Part shown: positions 16,328 to 23,415 of the stretch, in pieces | Layout: the number at the start of each line of letters is the position of its first letter | Numbering within the stretch: position 1 is the stretch's first letter | IMG/VR virus record: IMGVR_UViG_3300025131_009739 | Span: 1 to 64,000 of that record | Length of the DNA stretch: 64,000 bases | Source: a virus | Reading direction: 5' to 3' (one strand) | Notes under the pieces: generated by a model | Databases searched by the model: none | What the model was told of the DNA's origin: nothing | Seen by the model: only the letters and a program-made list of their open reading frames with translations | Translations under genes and position numbers: made by a program

Positions 16328-16569
16328 CTTCTTTTTGGATACAACTTATTAATTTCGTCCATACAATCCCCTAATAAACGTTGATAAAATTTTTCATCTT
16401 TAATTTCTGATAGTGGAGGACTCCATGACGATTTAAGTTTTCTCCTTCCTGCCTTAAGTGTCTGTCTCTCGTTGCAATCAAAGAGCGGGCTAGGAAGCTC
16501 TACGTTGATGAGTCTAAATTTCATTTTTGGGAAACATCCCTTAAGATCCTCTAGAAATCTTTCTTCCAT
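16318..16569 (-). CDS. Small hypothetical protein
   Basis: About 83 residues from the ATG at 16569 (MEERFLEDLKGCFP), or 98 if the ATG at 16614 inside the deaminase gene is used. It has a central LKAGRRKLKSSWSPPLSE and a C-terminal helix ending KRRWF. Its end overlaps the exonuclease start. No family recognised; the position in the nucleotide/replication unit is the only hint. Confidence 0.6.
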   Translation of the reverse strand: MEERFLEDLKGCFPKMKFRLINVELPSPLFDCNERQTLKAGRRKLKSSWSPPLSEIKDEKFYQRLLGDCMDEINKLYPKRRWF

Positions 16570-16582
16570 ACTGTAATTAGAA

Positions 16583-16981
16583 TCACAATTTATAACATTC
16601 AAGCTTGCCGTCATCTGTAGTATAATATATCCTTTTTATTCCAACATGTTTTAAAGCTGTTTCGCACATAGAACAGGGTTTGCTCATTCTAAATTCGCCT
16701 GCCTTATCAACCCTAACAACATAAATATCTGTTCCTCGTGTTATAGATCTGTCTAAATTAAGAACAGCTGCCAACTCAGCATGCAATGTTGATATCCCCT
16801 TGTCCCGCTCACGAAATCTTTTACCAAAAGAGGAATAAGACCACTTATTGCGCGCGGCGTTTATAATATTGCCGCCCTTTACTAAAACTGCACCGTGACT
16901 AGTTTTTTCACAGCTGCCCTGTTGAGCTACTCTTTTCGCAACAGACAAATAACGTTGAGCCCTTGACATCTTTATCGCCAT
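16583..16981 (-). CDS. Deoxycytidylate deaminase-family protein
   Basis: 132 residues with the zinc-dependent deaminase signature: STLHAELAAV (His67, catalytic Glu69) and KPCSMCETAL (Cys103, Cys106). Likely converts dCMP to dUMP, giving substrate for thymidylate synthesis together with the dUTPase at 289. A short GKRFRERDKG insertion before the HAE motif is as in dCMP deaminases. The start is either the ATG at 16981, overlapping the preceding gene, or the ATG four codons later. Free cytidine deaminase activity cannot be excluded. Confidence 0.85.
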   Translation of the reverse strand: MAIKMSRAQRYLSVAKRVAQQGSCEKTSHGAVLVKGGNIINAARNKWSYSSFGKRFRERDKGISTLHAELAAVLNLDRSITRGTDIYVVRVDKAGEFRMSKPCSMCETALKHVGIKRIYYTTDDGKLECYKL

Positions 16982-17307
16982 CCAGTAAGATGATCATATT
17001 TTCGGGTTCGGCGCTTCATGCGGTGTCGTGGTGGTCGAATACGGTGATGGTATTGATGATTTGGCTCAAAGATGCCATGCCATGAAGAAAAATAAACGAT
17101 AGGACTTATCTGTCGATAGCTTGATACTTTTGCACACGGTACCACATCTCTGTACCATTTCTGATCATTCAAGAAAGGAATTACCAGTCCATGATAATCT
17201 GTTTCAACGTACTCAATTTCGCAATATTGTTCTGAAGGTATTTCCTCGACGTAGGCAACACAACTAACACTAAAAAGTAGTGGCAGCAAAAAAACCAGGT
17301 TTTTCAT
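16972..17307 (-). CDS. Putative secreted or lipid-anchored protein
   Basis: 111 residues. The first 16, MKNLVFLLPLLFSVSC, form a clear signal peptide ending at a cysteine, similar to a lipobox but with a suboptimal -3 residue. The mature part has several cysteines and tyrosines, then a basic His/Arg-rich tail (YHHRIRPPRHRMKRRTRK). It would sit in the periplasm or on the membrane. Possibilities are a superinfection-exclusion lipoprotein or a spanin-like protein; nothing decides. It starts within the stop of recA as ATGA. Confidence 0.6.
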   Translation of the reverse strand: MKNLVFLLPLLFSVSCVAYVEEIPSEQYCEIEYVETDYHGLVIPFLNDQKWYRDVVPCAKVSSYRQISPIVYFSSWHGIFEPNHQYHHRIRPPRHRMKRRTRKYDHLTGWR

Positions 17308-18425
17308 TTTTGTTCTTCTTGTTCGATATCGTAAAAATCCGATGCTTCACCTTGTCTCTTGTCAAATTTGAGTATAACTTCTTCGTCCATTATTTCTAAT
17401 ACTCTATCACGAAACTTCTTATTTGTCAACATGCTTTTCCATTTTGACGGCTGAAATTTTTCTTCCGTACCATCTTTATATTGTAGCGAATACCATGCTC
17501 CACTTTGTTTAAGACAGTCGGCACCTTTAATTGCCTCGAACCAACTCTCTTCATCTTGAATACCAATATCATCTCCCCATAAAATTTTAAAACTTGCTTG
17601 TCTGCCCTGAGTTCCAAAACGGCTTTTTTTGAGAGTAGCTTTAATTTCTGTTCCGACTCTAAATCCTCTTTCATCAAGTACAAAACTGGCCTTCGCTTTT
17701 CGTCCTGTAAGCCAAACGCGAAGAGAATAAGAATAAATCATAGCCTTCCCACCAGGCGTCATATAAGGTTCAACCATCGCTTCAGAAGGACTCCTAGTAA
17801 TATTTGTCTTAAGTTGGTTAAGCACTAGAAATGTCGACTGGCTATTCGCTATTGGAACAGTTAATTTAGACATTCCTTTAGCAAGGATGCGAGCTTTTAC
17901 AGCCATTGAGGACAAAGGATTGAAGTCGCCTTCAACATCACTGACGGATGGAGTCAGAGCAAGACTGTCCCAAATAAAAAGCATACGATTGTCATTATTA
18001 GCAAGAAGATCTTCGATTGTCTCGAGAACAAATTCTACGCTCTGTGCTTGAATATAAAGCAGGCTTTCTAAATCACAGCCTGTGCGCTCTAAAAAAGAAG
18101 GATCAATTGCTGATTCAGAATCGAAATAAACTACATCGATGCCCATATTCTGGGCGTTAGAAGCAACTTGTGCGGCCATGTAAGATTTTCCAGTTGATTC
18201 TAACCCTGCAATTTCAACAACTTTGCCTATCGGAATACCAGTTAACCGCCCACGACAAATAATTGAGTCTAACCAACGAGAACCAGTGGGAATCCAATCT
18301 TTCACTTCTGTTGGGTTGGCAGTGGTTAAATCATGCGCAACAGACATACCAGCCTTTTTATTAATAAGGTTTCGCATGTCCGACATGGAAAGTTTTCCTG
18401 CTTTGGTTTTGATCTTTCTCGTCAT
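17304..18425 (-). CDS. recA: RecA/UvsX-like recombinase
   Basis: Forms filaments on single-stranded DNA and carries out strand exchange in recombination-dependent replication. 373 residues. Walker A GLESTGKS near residue 77, Walker B FIWDSLA, a conserved LVLNQLKTNI loop and TPGGKAMIYSYSLRVWL are all RecA-core features. The C-terminal part (from WFEAIKGADCL on) resembles phage UvsX. I chose ATG 18425, with GAAGAG seven bases upstream, over a GTG at 18440 overlapping the isomerase stop. It follows the ssDNA-binding and isomerase genes and likely shares their promoter at 19822-19850. Confidence 0.93.
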   Translation of the reverse strand: MTRKIKTKAGKLSMSDMRNLINKKAGMSVAHDLTTANPTEVKDWIPTGSRWLDSIICRGRLTGIPIGKVVEIAGLESTGKSYMAAQVASNAQNMGIDVVYFDSESAIDPSFLERTGCDLESLLYIQAQSVEFVLETIEDLLANNDNRMLFIWDSLALTPSVSDVEGDFNPLSSMAVKARILAKGMSKLTVPIANSQSTFLVLNQLKTNITRSPSEAMVEPYMTPGGKAMIYSYSLRVWLTGRKAKASFVLDERGFRVGTEIKATLKKSRFGTQGRQASFKILWGDDIGIQDEESWFEAIKGADCLKQSGAWYSLQYKDGTEEKFQPSKWKSMLTNKKFRDRVLEIMDEEVILKFDKRQGEASDFYDIEQEEQK

Positions 18426-18436
18426 TGTTAAACTCT

Positions 18437-18952
18437 TCACTTTTTCTCTAAAACTTGTTCTTCAACGCCCAAAAGTTCAATTTCAAAATTCAATGTTTTG
18501 CCGGCTAGCGGGTGGTTGAAATTTAATACAACAGATTCCTCGCCGACCGAATCAATTGTTGCAGTTACTGAATGGCCTTCAGGATTTTGACCTTGGACCA
18601 TGGCTCCTTCTTGAAAAGCAAAATCAGGAGGAAATGCTTGTATCGGTACCGACTGAACATGTTCAGATCTAATCTGTCCATAGGCTTCATTCGGCTCCAG
18701 TTTAATTTTTTTGACCTCGCCAACGGCCATCCCGTGAAGAGCCGCATCGAAACCAGGAATTAATTGACCTGACCCAACCTCAAAAGAAATACTTTCTTCG
18801 CGAGATCGGGAGCTATCAAATTCAGTCCCGTCATCAAGTGTCCCGACGTAATGCACGTTCACTGTTTGTCCATTTTCTACTTTTTTAATCTTCGTTTTTT
18901 TGTTTTTTACTTTTTTACTCTTTGTTTTTTTGTTTTCTGTTTTTTCACTCAT
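18437..18952 (-). CDS. FKBP-type peptidyl-prolyl isomerase, SlyD-like
   Basis: 171 residues. After a very basic, Lys-rich start of about 25 residues comes an FKBP core: VHYVGTLDDGTEFDSS, GSGQLIPGFDAAL, GMAVGEVKKI, EAYG, then a flap-like insert (FPPDFAFQEGAMVQ) and VVLNFNHPLAGKTLNFEIEL, the layout of SlyD/SlpA-type enzymes with an inserted chaperone domain. It catalyses cis/trans proline isomerisation and may help fold phage proteins. The metal-binding His-rich tail of SlyD is absent. It sits between the ssDNA-binding protein and RecA, unusual company for an isomerase. Confidence 0.9.
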   Translation of the reverse strand: MSEKTENKKTKSKKVKNKKTKIKKVENGQTVNVHYVGTLDDGTEFDSSRSREESISFEVGSGQLIPGFDAALHGMAVGEVKKIKLEPNEAYGQIRSEHVQSVPIQAFPPDFAFQEGAMVQGQNPEGHSVTATIDSVGEESVVLNFNHPLAGKTLNFEIELLGVEEQVLEKK

Positions 18953-19020
18953 TATAATTCACCCCTTTTGTTAAAATTGAGACATCTGTAACCCCATGCC
19001 TCCCTGCGGGTGAGAGAGAT

Positions 19021-19761
19021 TTACGAAAGAAGCTCGCTAAAAGCCTTATCCACCGAATCACCTGATTCAGTATTGTATTTCTCTATATTATCAGAGGAGA
19101 CATCATCAACATTCCCTGATAAATATTCATCAAGAATAGTCTCGACTTCTCCCGGAGTCTTGCGCTCAAAAAGCTTATCAAGATCTGGAATAGTATCCAA
19201 CCATTCAGCACATTGTGCCTCGTCTTCGCACAGCGGCGAAGGGCGTCGGCGTGGAGTAATCTCCGTTTGAGGAAACGATGCTCCTGCGGGTTTCCCGTAA
19301 CGAATTACAAGGTCTGTTCCGGTTTCGGAATCTGTAATATCGCCATATTCGGGATTAAGGACAAGATTAAGAAGCTTTTCATAAGCCATCTTACCAAACC
19401 CCCAAATGCGCACACCTTTTTCTTCTTCTCCGCGAACTACCACGGGAGCAAAAAAGCGCTGACGAGCAGACAAAGACTTGGCCACTTTAATGCTTTCTTC
19501 CGTGCCTTCTTTATAAAGCTTGCGAACGAAAGAATCAAGTGCGTCGTCCTCTCCAAAGTTTTTCTTTGGACTCAGAAAGCCTGAGTTGTTTCCAACATTA
19601 TAGTGAAACCAATAATCTTTGAAAGGATCGCCATCTGGAGTAGGAACGATGCGAATCGTTGTTTCTCCATCCTGCGGCTTCCAAAAAGATTCTCGGTTGT
19701 TACCGCCTCTGTTGTCTAGTTCTGTGCGTCGGGTGCGCATTTTTTCCATATCAATACCCAT
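19021..19761 (-). CDS. Single-stranded DNA-binding protein, gp32-like
   Basis: 246 residues. The N-terminus is short and basic, and the core opens with FWKPQDGETTIRIVPTPDGDPF, typical of gp32-like proteins of T4-related phages, followed by an OB-fold region, EKLLNLVLNPEYGDITD and DLVIRY. The C-terminus is acidic and serine-rich (from DEYLSGNVDD to SELLS), as needed for contacts with other replication proteins. It coats ssDNA and coordinates polymerase, recombinase and helicase. It has its own strong promoter and a hairpin in the mRNA leader that could be an operator for self-regulation, as known for T4 gene 32. Confidence 0.85.
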   Translation of the reverse strand: MGIDMEKMRTRRTELDNRGGNNRESFWKPQDGETTIRIVPTPDGDPFKDYWFHYNVGNNSGFLSPKKNFGEDDALDSFVRKLYKEGTEESIKVAKSLSARQRFFAPVVVRGEEEKGVRIWGFGKMAYEKLLNLVLNPEYGDITDSETGTDLVIRYGKPAGASFPQTEITPRRRPSPLCEDEAQCAEWLDTIPDLDKLFERKTPGEVETILDEYLSGNVDDVSSDNIEKYNTESGDSVDKAFSELLS

Positions 19762-19789
19762 ATTATTTTCTCCTTTGTTTGAGTAGAGT

Positions 19790-19813
19790 CAGAATGACTA
19801 ATTTCTCATTCTG
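19790..19813 (-). promoter_or_regulatory. Leader hairpin upstream of the ssDNA-binding protein gene
   Basis: A perfect 8-bp inverted repeat, CAGAATGA and TCATTCTG, with an 8-base loop. It lies between the promoter -10 box (19822-19827) and the ribosome binding site (AAAGGAG) of the gp32-like gene, inside the 5' leader. T4 gp32 represses its own translation through a structured leader, so a similar operator is plausible (inference). Confidence 0.55.
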
Positions 19814-19821
19814 CTATGTTC

Positions 19822-19850
19822 ATAGTAACACAATGAATTCTGTTTGTCAA
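19822..19850 (-). promoter_or_regulatory. Sigma70-type promoter for the ssb-isomerase-recA unit
   Basis: Minus strand TTGACA (19845-19850), 17-bp spacer ending TTGTGT, then TACTAT (19822-19827), with TG just before the -10 box. The -35 overlaps the last codons of the tubulin-like gene. It probably drives ssb, isomerase, recA and downstream nucleotide genes. Confidence 0.8.
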
Positions 19851-20746
19851 GTGTTTTTTTCATTTTTTTGTCGTTGGATTTCTGATGTATGAGCAATGAT
19901 ATAAACATAATCCTGCTCATACTTCGTTGCAAAAATTCCGTAGCCAGTCGGAACTTCATTTTTTATCTGCTCTCGAACTTTTTTCAAAATGTCTCCATCG
20001 GTTTCTAATTTTTTCTTATTTATAGCATAATAATAGCGCATTTCTTCAATGTTGTCAAGCAAATAAAATAGTTTTTTTTCACCATCCTCGTTGTTAGCGA
20101 TCCCGATTGTAGAGATTCGGTTGATGTCTTTAGGAGTAGAAAAATTGGTAGTTACAGGATCGTTATGATTGTAAACATTTATCATGTGTAATGTTGAAAC
20201 AATCATTTTATTCAGCCGTTCATAATAACCAATAACTGGTATTTCTCCTAAATGCTGTTCAACTTCAGGATTGCTAACAATATAAAGTCTCTTGAACAGG
20301 CCCGACCTCGCATACTCTTGCAAAATGTTAAATGTGGCCCACTCGTGTTCCCTTTTTTCTAACGGAAGAAGTTCTATTTCTGGCCTTATATATAAAATGT
20401 TTATGTCACAATGTTTAAGATGTTCTAAAATTCTTAAAGACGCCCCAGAAATGTCTCCGGCGCCGCCTATGACGAAAAGAAGCTCTCCTTTGACGTCTCT
20501 GAAGAAGTTATTCATATTCGGGCACTTTTCTTCATATTCTTCTGGACTACTTAAGCGAGGAAATTTGCAAACGCCATTTTGTTCATGTTTATCAGTTCCC
20601 CCTTCAACACCATATGACGCCCAAGACCAGTCTTCCTGTGTAGTGTTATCTGAGGCATCGATCTTATAAATTTTATACTGATCGTGTTTTGCAAACTCAT
20701 CAGCGATATTGCATCCAGCTTGTCCTAGTCCTATAACAGTATCCAT
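19847..20746 (-). CDS. Tubulin/FtsZ-superfamily-like protein
   Basis: 299 residues. The start MDTVIGLGQAGCNIADEF matches the first strand and glycine loop of FtsZ/tubulin GTPases. LLFVIGGAGDISGAS at 90-103 sits where the tubulin signature GGGTGSG belongs, with the threonine replaced. NKMIVSTLHMI and the later NFSTPKDINRISTIGI lie where the helix and T7 loop of FtsZ occur, but the catalytic NxDxxE is not clear. Phage tubulins such as PhuZ form filaments that place phage DNA or capsids in the cell; whether this one polymerises or hydrolyses GTP is open. It is coupled by TAATG to the polymerase gene. Alternative: an unrelated Rossmann-type nucleotide-binding protein. Confidence 0.65.
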   Translation of the reverse strand: MDTVIGLGQAGCNIADEFAKHDQYKIYKIDASDNTTQEDWSWASYGVEGGTDKHEQNGVCKFPRLSSPEEYEEKCPNMNNFFRDVKGELLFVIGGAGDISGASLRILEHLKHCDINILYIRPEIELLPLEKREHEWATFNILQEYARSGLFKRLYIVSNPEVEQHLGEIPVIGYYERLNKMIVSTLHMINVYNHNDPVTTNFSTPKDINRISTIGIANNEDGEKKLFYLLDNIEEMRYYYAINKKKLETDGDILKKVREQIKNEVPTGYGIFATKYEQDYVYIIAHTSEIQRQKNEKNT

Positions 20747-21945
20747 TACGCTATAAGCTCCGCAAGGTCTCCGAAATCTCTACCAGTTTTGACGTTAGTT
20801 TTAAACTTGCCAAATCTTGTATTTGAAAATTCGTTTATAATATTTTTCATAAGATGCTTATCGTCTGTGTGCAGGTCAATAACTATGCTGTCATGTACGC
20901 AAAAAGCAATATTTGATTTTCTGCCTTTCAGCATATCATGAATTTTAATCATTTTTTGTAAAATGAGGTCAGCACACGTACTTTGTATTGTGTAATTTAA
21001 TGCATGATGTTTATCTGCTGGTATCTCTCTGTTAAAACAGGTTTTTACAACTTCGCCATCCCAATAATCGTTCAAAACTTTATCTTTATCAAACATCTTT
21101 CTCAGTACTTTTTCATTTGGGTGCTCTTTTGAATTATAAAGCCAAGCGAAGATAGAATTTTTAATTTCTTGTCTCGATGAGGTTTTGTTTCCAGATAAAT
21201 GTTTTCTGTTCCACTCGTGTATATCTGTTGCTGGCTGATTTTTGTCTGACAAAGCCAACAAAGTCCTCAATTCGGCTCCGTTATAATCTAATTCGACAAA
21301 TATATCATTATTTGGTTTAATGATGGAGCGGTATTTTTTCGGAAAAGTAAGAATTGGGAAACTATATTTTTTTGTTGTTAATCTACCGGTCTTGGTCCCA
21401 AAAATATCATATTTTATATATGGCGAAATACTCTTAACTTTTTTCCTCCACTGTCTTGCCTTATATTCAGCAAGATGCGGCTTAAACCCATCTATGTCAA
21501 TGTTGAGTTTTTGTTGATTTACGTCTTCAACCACTTTTGTTAATAAAGTCAAAAATCTCAAATTTTTGGGCGGCAAAAAATTTTCAAAAACGTGTTTTGT
21601 AATTCGGTTTTTTACTTCACAAAATTCAAGTAAAAATTTCTTCGGTATCAAGTCATAAAAACAATTATCATCCAATGAAACTTTTGCCAGATGGATTGAT
21701 CTCATAAATGCTTTTATCTTCCTATTAACTTGGTTCCAGTCTTTTTTTATACTGGGGGGACAAACACTGTCAATAGATTTGCCACCACATTGCAGATGTG
21801 CGTATCTAATTTCTCTATCCCCGAGGAAAGATGCATAAGACCATGTTTTGTTAATTCCGTTAGGAAGTTCACGATTAAAGTAAAGATTTCCGTCATAGTA
21901 GACTCCTATACATTTATGTTTATTGTCTAGTGTTTGAAATAACAC
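20746..21945 (-). CDS. DNA polymerase, family A (short, polymerase domain only)
   Basis: 399 residues from a GTG. The C-terminal 220 residues carry the family A motifs: FGTKTGRLT at 182-190; motif A FVELDYNGAELR with catalytic Asp220; the O-helix RQEIKNSIFAWLY (258-270); HALNYTIQSTCADL; and motif C CVHDSIV with Asp352, where the usual Glu after HD is Ser. The first 170 residues have no recognisable 3'-5' or 5'-3' exonuclease motif. The 5' nuclease is a separate gene at 15356. The enzyme may do gap filling, primer replacement or translesion work next to the DnaE-type polymerase. It has its own promoter and leads into the tubulin-like gene. Confidence 0.87.
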   Translation of the reverse strand: MLFQTLDNKHKCIGVYYDGNLYFNRELPNGINKTWSYASFLGDREIRYAHLQCGGKSIDSVCPPSIKKDWNQVNRKIKAFMRSIHLAKVSLDDNCFYDLIPKKFLLEFCEVKNRITKHVFENFLPPKNLRFLTLLTKVVEDVNQQKLNIDIDGFKPHLAEYKARQWRKKVKSISPYIKYDIFGTKTGRLTTKKYSFPILTFPKKYRSIIKPNNDIFVELDYNGAELRTLLALSDKNQPATDIHEWNRKHLSGNKTSSRQEIKNSIFAWLYNSKEHPNEKVLRKMFDKDKVLNDYWDGEVVKTCFNREIPADKHHALNYTIQSTCADLILQKMIKIHDMLKGRKSNIAFCVHDSIVIDLHTDDKHLMKNIINEFSNTRFGKFKTNVKTGRDFGDLAELIA

Positions 21946-21981
21946 AAATTAACCTTTTTCGAATTAGTTTTCATATCTATT

Positions 21982-22010
21982 AATTTACACCATTTTTGTT
22001 TTTTTGTCAA
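21982..22010 (-). promoter_or_regulatory. Sigma70-type promoter for the family A polymerase and tubulin-like gene
   Basis: Minus strand TTGACA (22005-22010), 17-bp spacer, TAAATT (21982-21987), the weakest -10 of the set. It marks the border between the late tail genes upstream and the replication genes. Confidence 0.65.
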
Positions 22011-22048
22011 GCTTATTATGATTTCGGTGGGCTGGTGCATGATGATAT

Positions 22049-23413
22049 CTATTGTGTAGTTTCTTCTTTCACATTGGGCATCACAGGTTTTGTCATAACA
22101 ATGGGATTTGTTTCCGGGAACCCTCTTAGCGATCTATTAATATACATTGCAGCGGCGGGAATGTCAAGTTCGCCAAAGCCGGTCGCAATTCTTTGAGCAC
22201 TTTTTAATATACGTCTAAATTTTGGCTCCTTAAAAAATACTTGTTCTTCGTATGATCGAATACGAAAATAAACTTCTAGCCAGTAGTCCGTACCATACTT
22301 GTCATTCACAGTGTTCATCTTAATACGGGAACGGGTCACAACTCTTTGAGTTATCTTATCAGTTTTCATACCGTAAGGGCATCTCTTATGGTCAGTTATT
22401 CTTACTACAGGATTTGCGGTAACAAATTCATTGTAATTGTTCACCATATTTGTTTTTAACTCACTTATGTCATTAAAACAAGACTTAGTATAATAGGACT
22501 CAAAAAAATGTCTGGAAGTTTCAGGGAATGCGTAGGCTTCGCCGCCGACTGAAAGTCCTTGGTTGAGAAATTTATCAACAGTCTCTTCAGTGTCAACACA
22601 CCCAGGCACTACTTTGCTAAGAAGCTCTTTCCCATCAGGCCTCTGCTCCAAAGAAGCAATGTGGTGTCTAATCCAGTACGTCACTGTGCGAGGAGATGCT
22701 ATGTTTGCAGTTAACCTCCATGGGGCATATTTGTTCACTAGAAACCCGTTTTGTGCTGCCGTGTTAACATAGAGTGGAAAATTTGGATCCTTTACCCACA
22801 ACATCCTGGCCTCGTCGCTATTATGATCGTTGGTTTCGAGCTGCACAGTTAAACCACTAATCAAGGAAGTACAAAGACTGCTTTTAATAAAAAATGTTTT
22901 AGTGAGTGAGTTTGTCGCGGCGTATTCTTTAGCAAATTCTAGAAATAATCTTGAATAATCGTCAAAATTTTGAACTAGTCTGGTTTTCACAGAAGTTTTA
23001 AGATAGACGTCAGAAAAAATAGAAAATATACTTTGCGCATATGGTCCGTACAACGTATCCACATCAACATAGCCGCCGCTGGGCTTTTGTATGGCAATTC
23101 TTATAATTCCAGAACGTGAACTTTTTCCCAGAACATCTGTTCTAACAAGGGCGCCTTGCACATTTTTAAAAGCAGTTGCTACAAAATCTAGCAGAAGTAT
23201 ATCTCCAACTTTATTTGCAAATGCAGATGTCGGCTGTACTACTCTTAATCTTTTTGATTTAGATTCGTTACTAAGATGGATTACATTACCTTGTTGATCA
23301 ATTTTGCCATATAAAACTCTGTGGTACCACATATTCAATGGTCTTGGAGTAAGAAATGGGTATTTGTAAATTTCGTAATTTATACTATCGTCGAAAGATT
23401 TTTTTGTTGGCAT
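22049..23413 (-). CDS. Putative virion structural protein (baseplate/tail region)
   Basis: 454 residues, no family recognised. It is the last gene of the late tail group, starting two bases after the previous stop. Text such as RPLNMWYHRVLYG near the N-terminus, many beta-type stretches and no enzymatic motif suggest a structural part, perhaps of the baseplate wedge. The assignment is from position only. Confidence 0.6.
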   Translation of the reverse strand: MPTKKSFDDSINYEIYKYPFLTPRPLNMWYHRVLYGKIDQQGNVIHLSNESKSKRLRVVQPTSAFANKVGDILLLDFVATAFKNVQGALVRTDVLGKSSRSGIIRIAIQKPSGGYVDVDTLYGPYAQSIFSIFSDVYLKTSVKTRLVQNFDDYSRLFLEFAKEYAATNSLTKTFFIKSSLCTSLISGLTVQLETNDHNSDEARMLWVKDPNFPLYVNTAAQNGFLVNKYAPWRLTANIASPRTVTYWIRHHIASLEQRPDGKELLSKVVPGCVDTEETVDKFLNQGLSVGGEAYAFPETSRHFFESYYTKSCFNDISELKTNMVNNYNEFVTANPVVRITDHKRCPYGMKTDKITQRVVTRSRIKMNTVNDKYGTDYWLEVYFRIRSYEEQVFFKEPKFRRILKSAQRIATGFGELDIPAAAMYINRSLRGFPETNPIVMTKPVMPNVKEETTQ

Positions 23414-23415
23414 TG

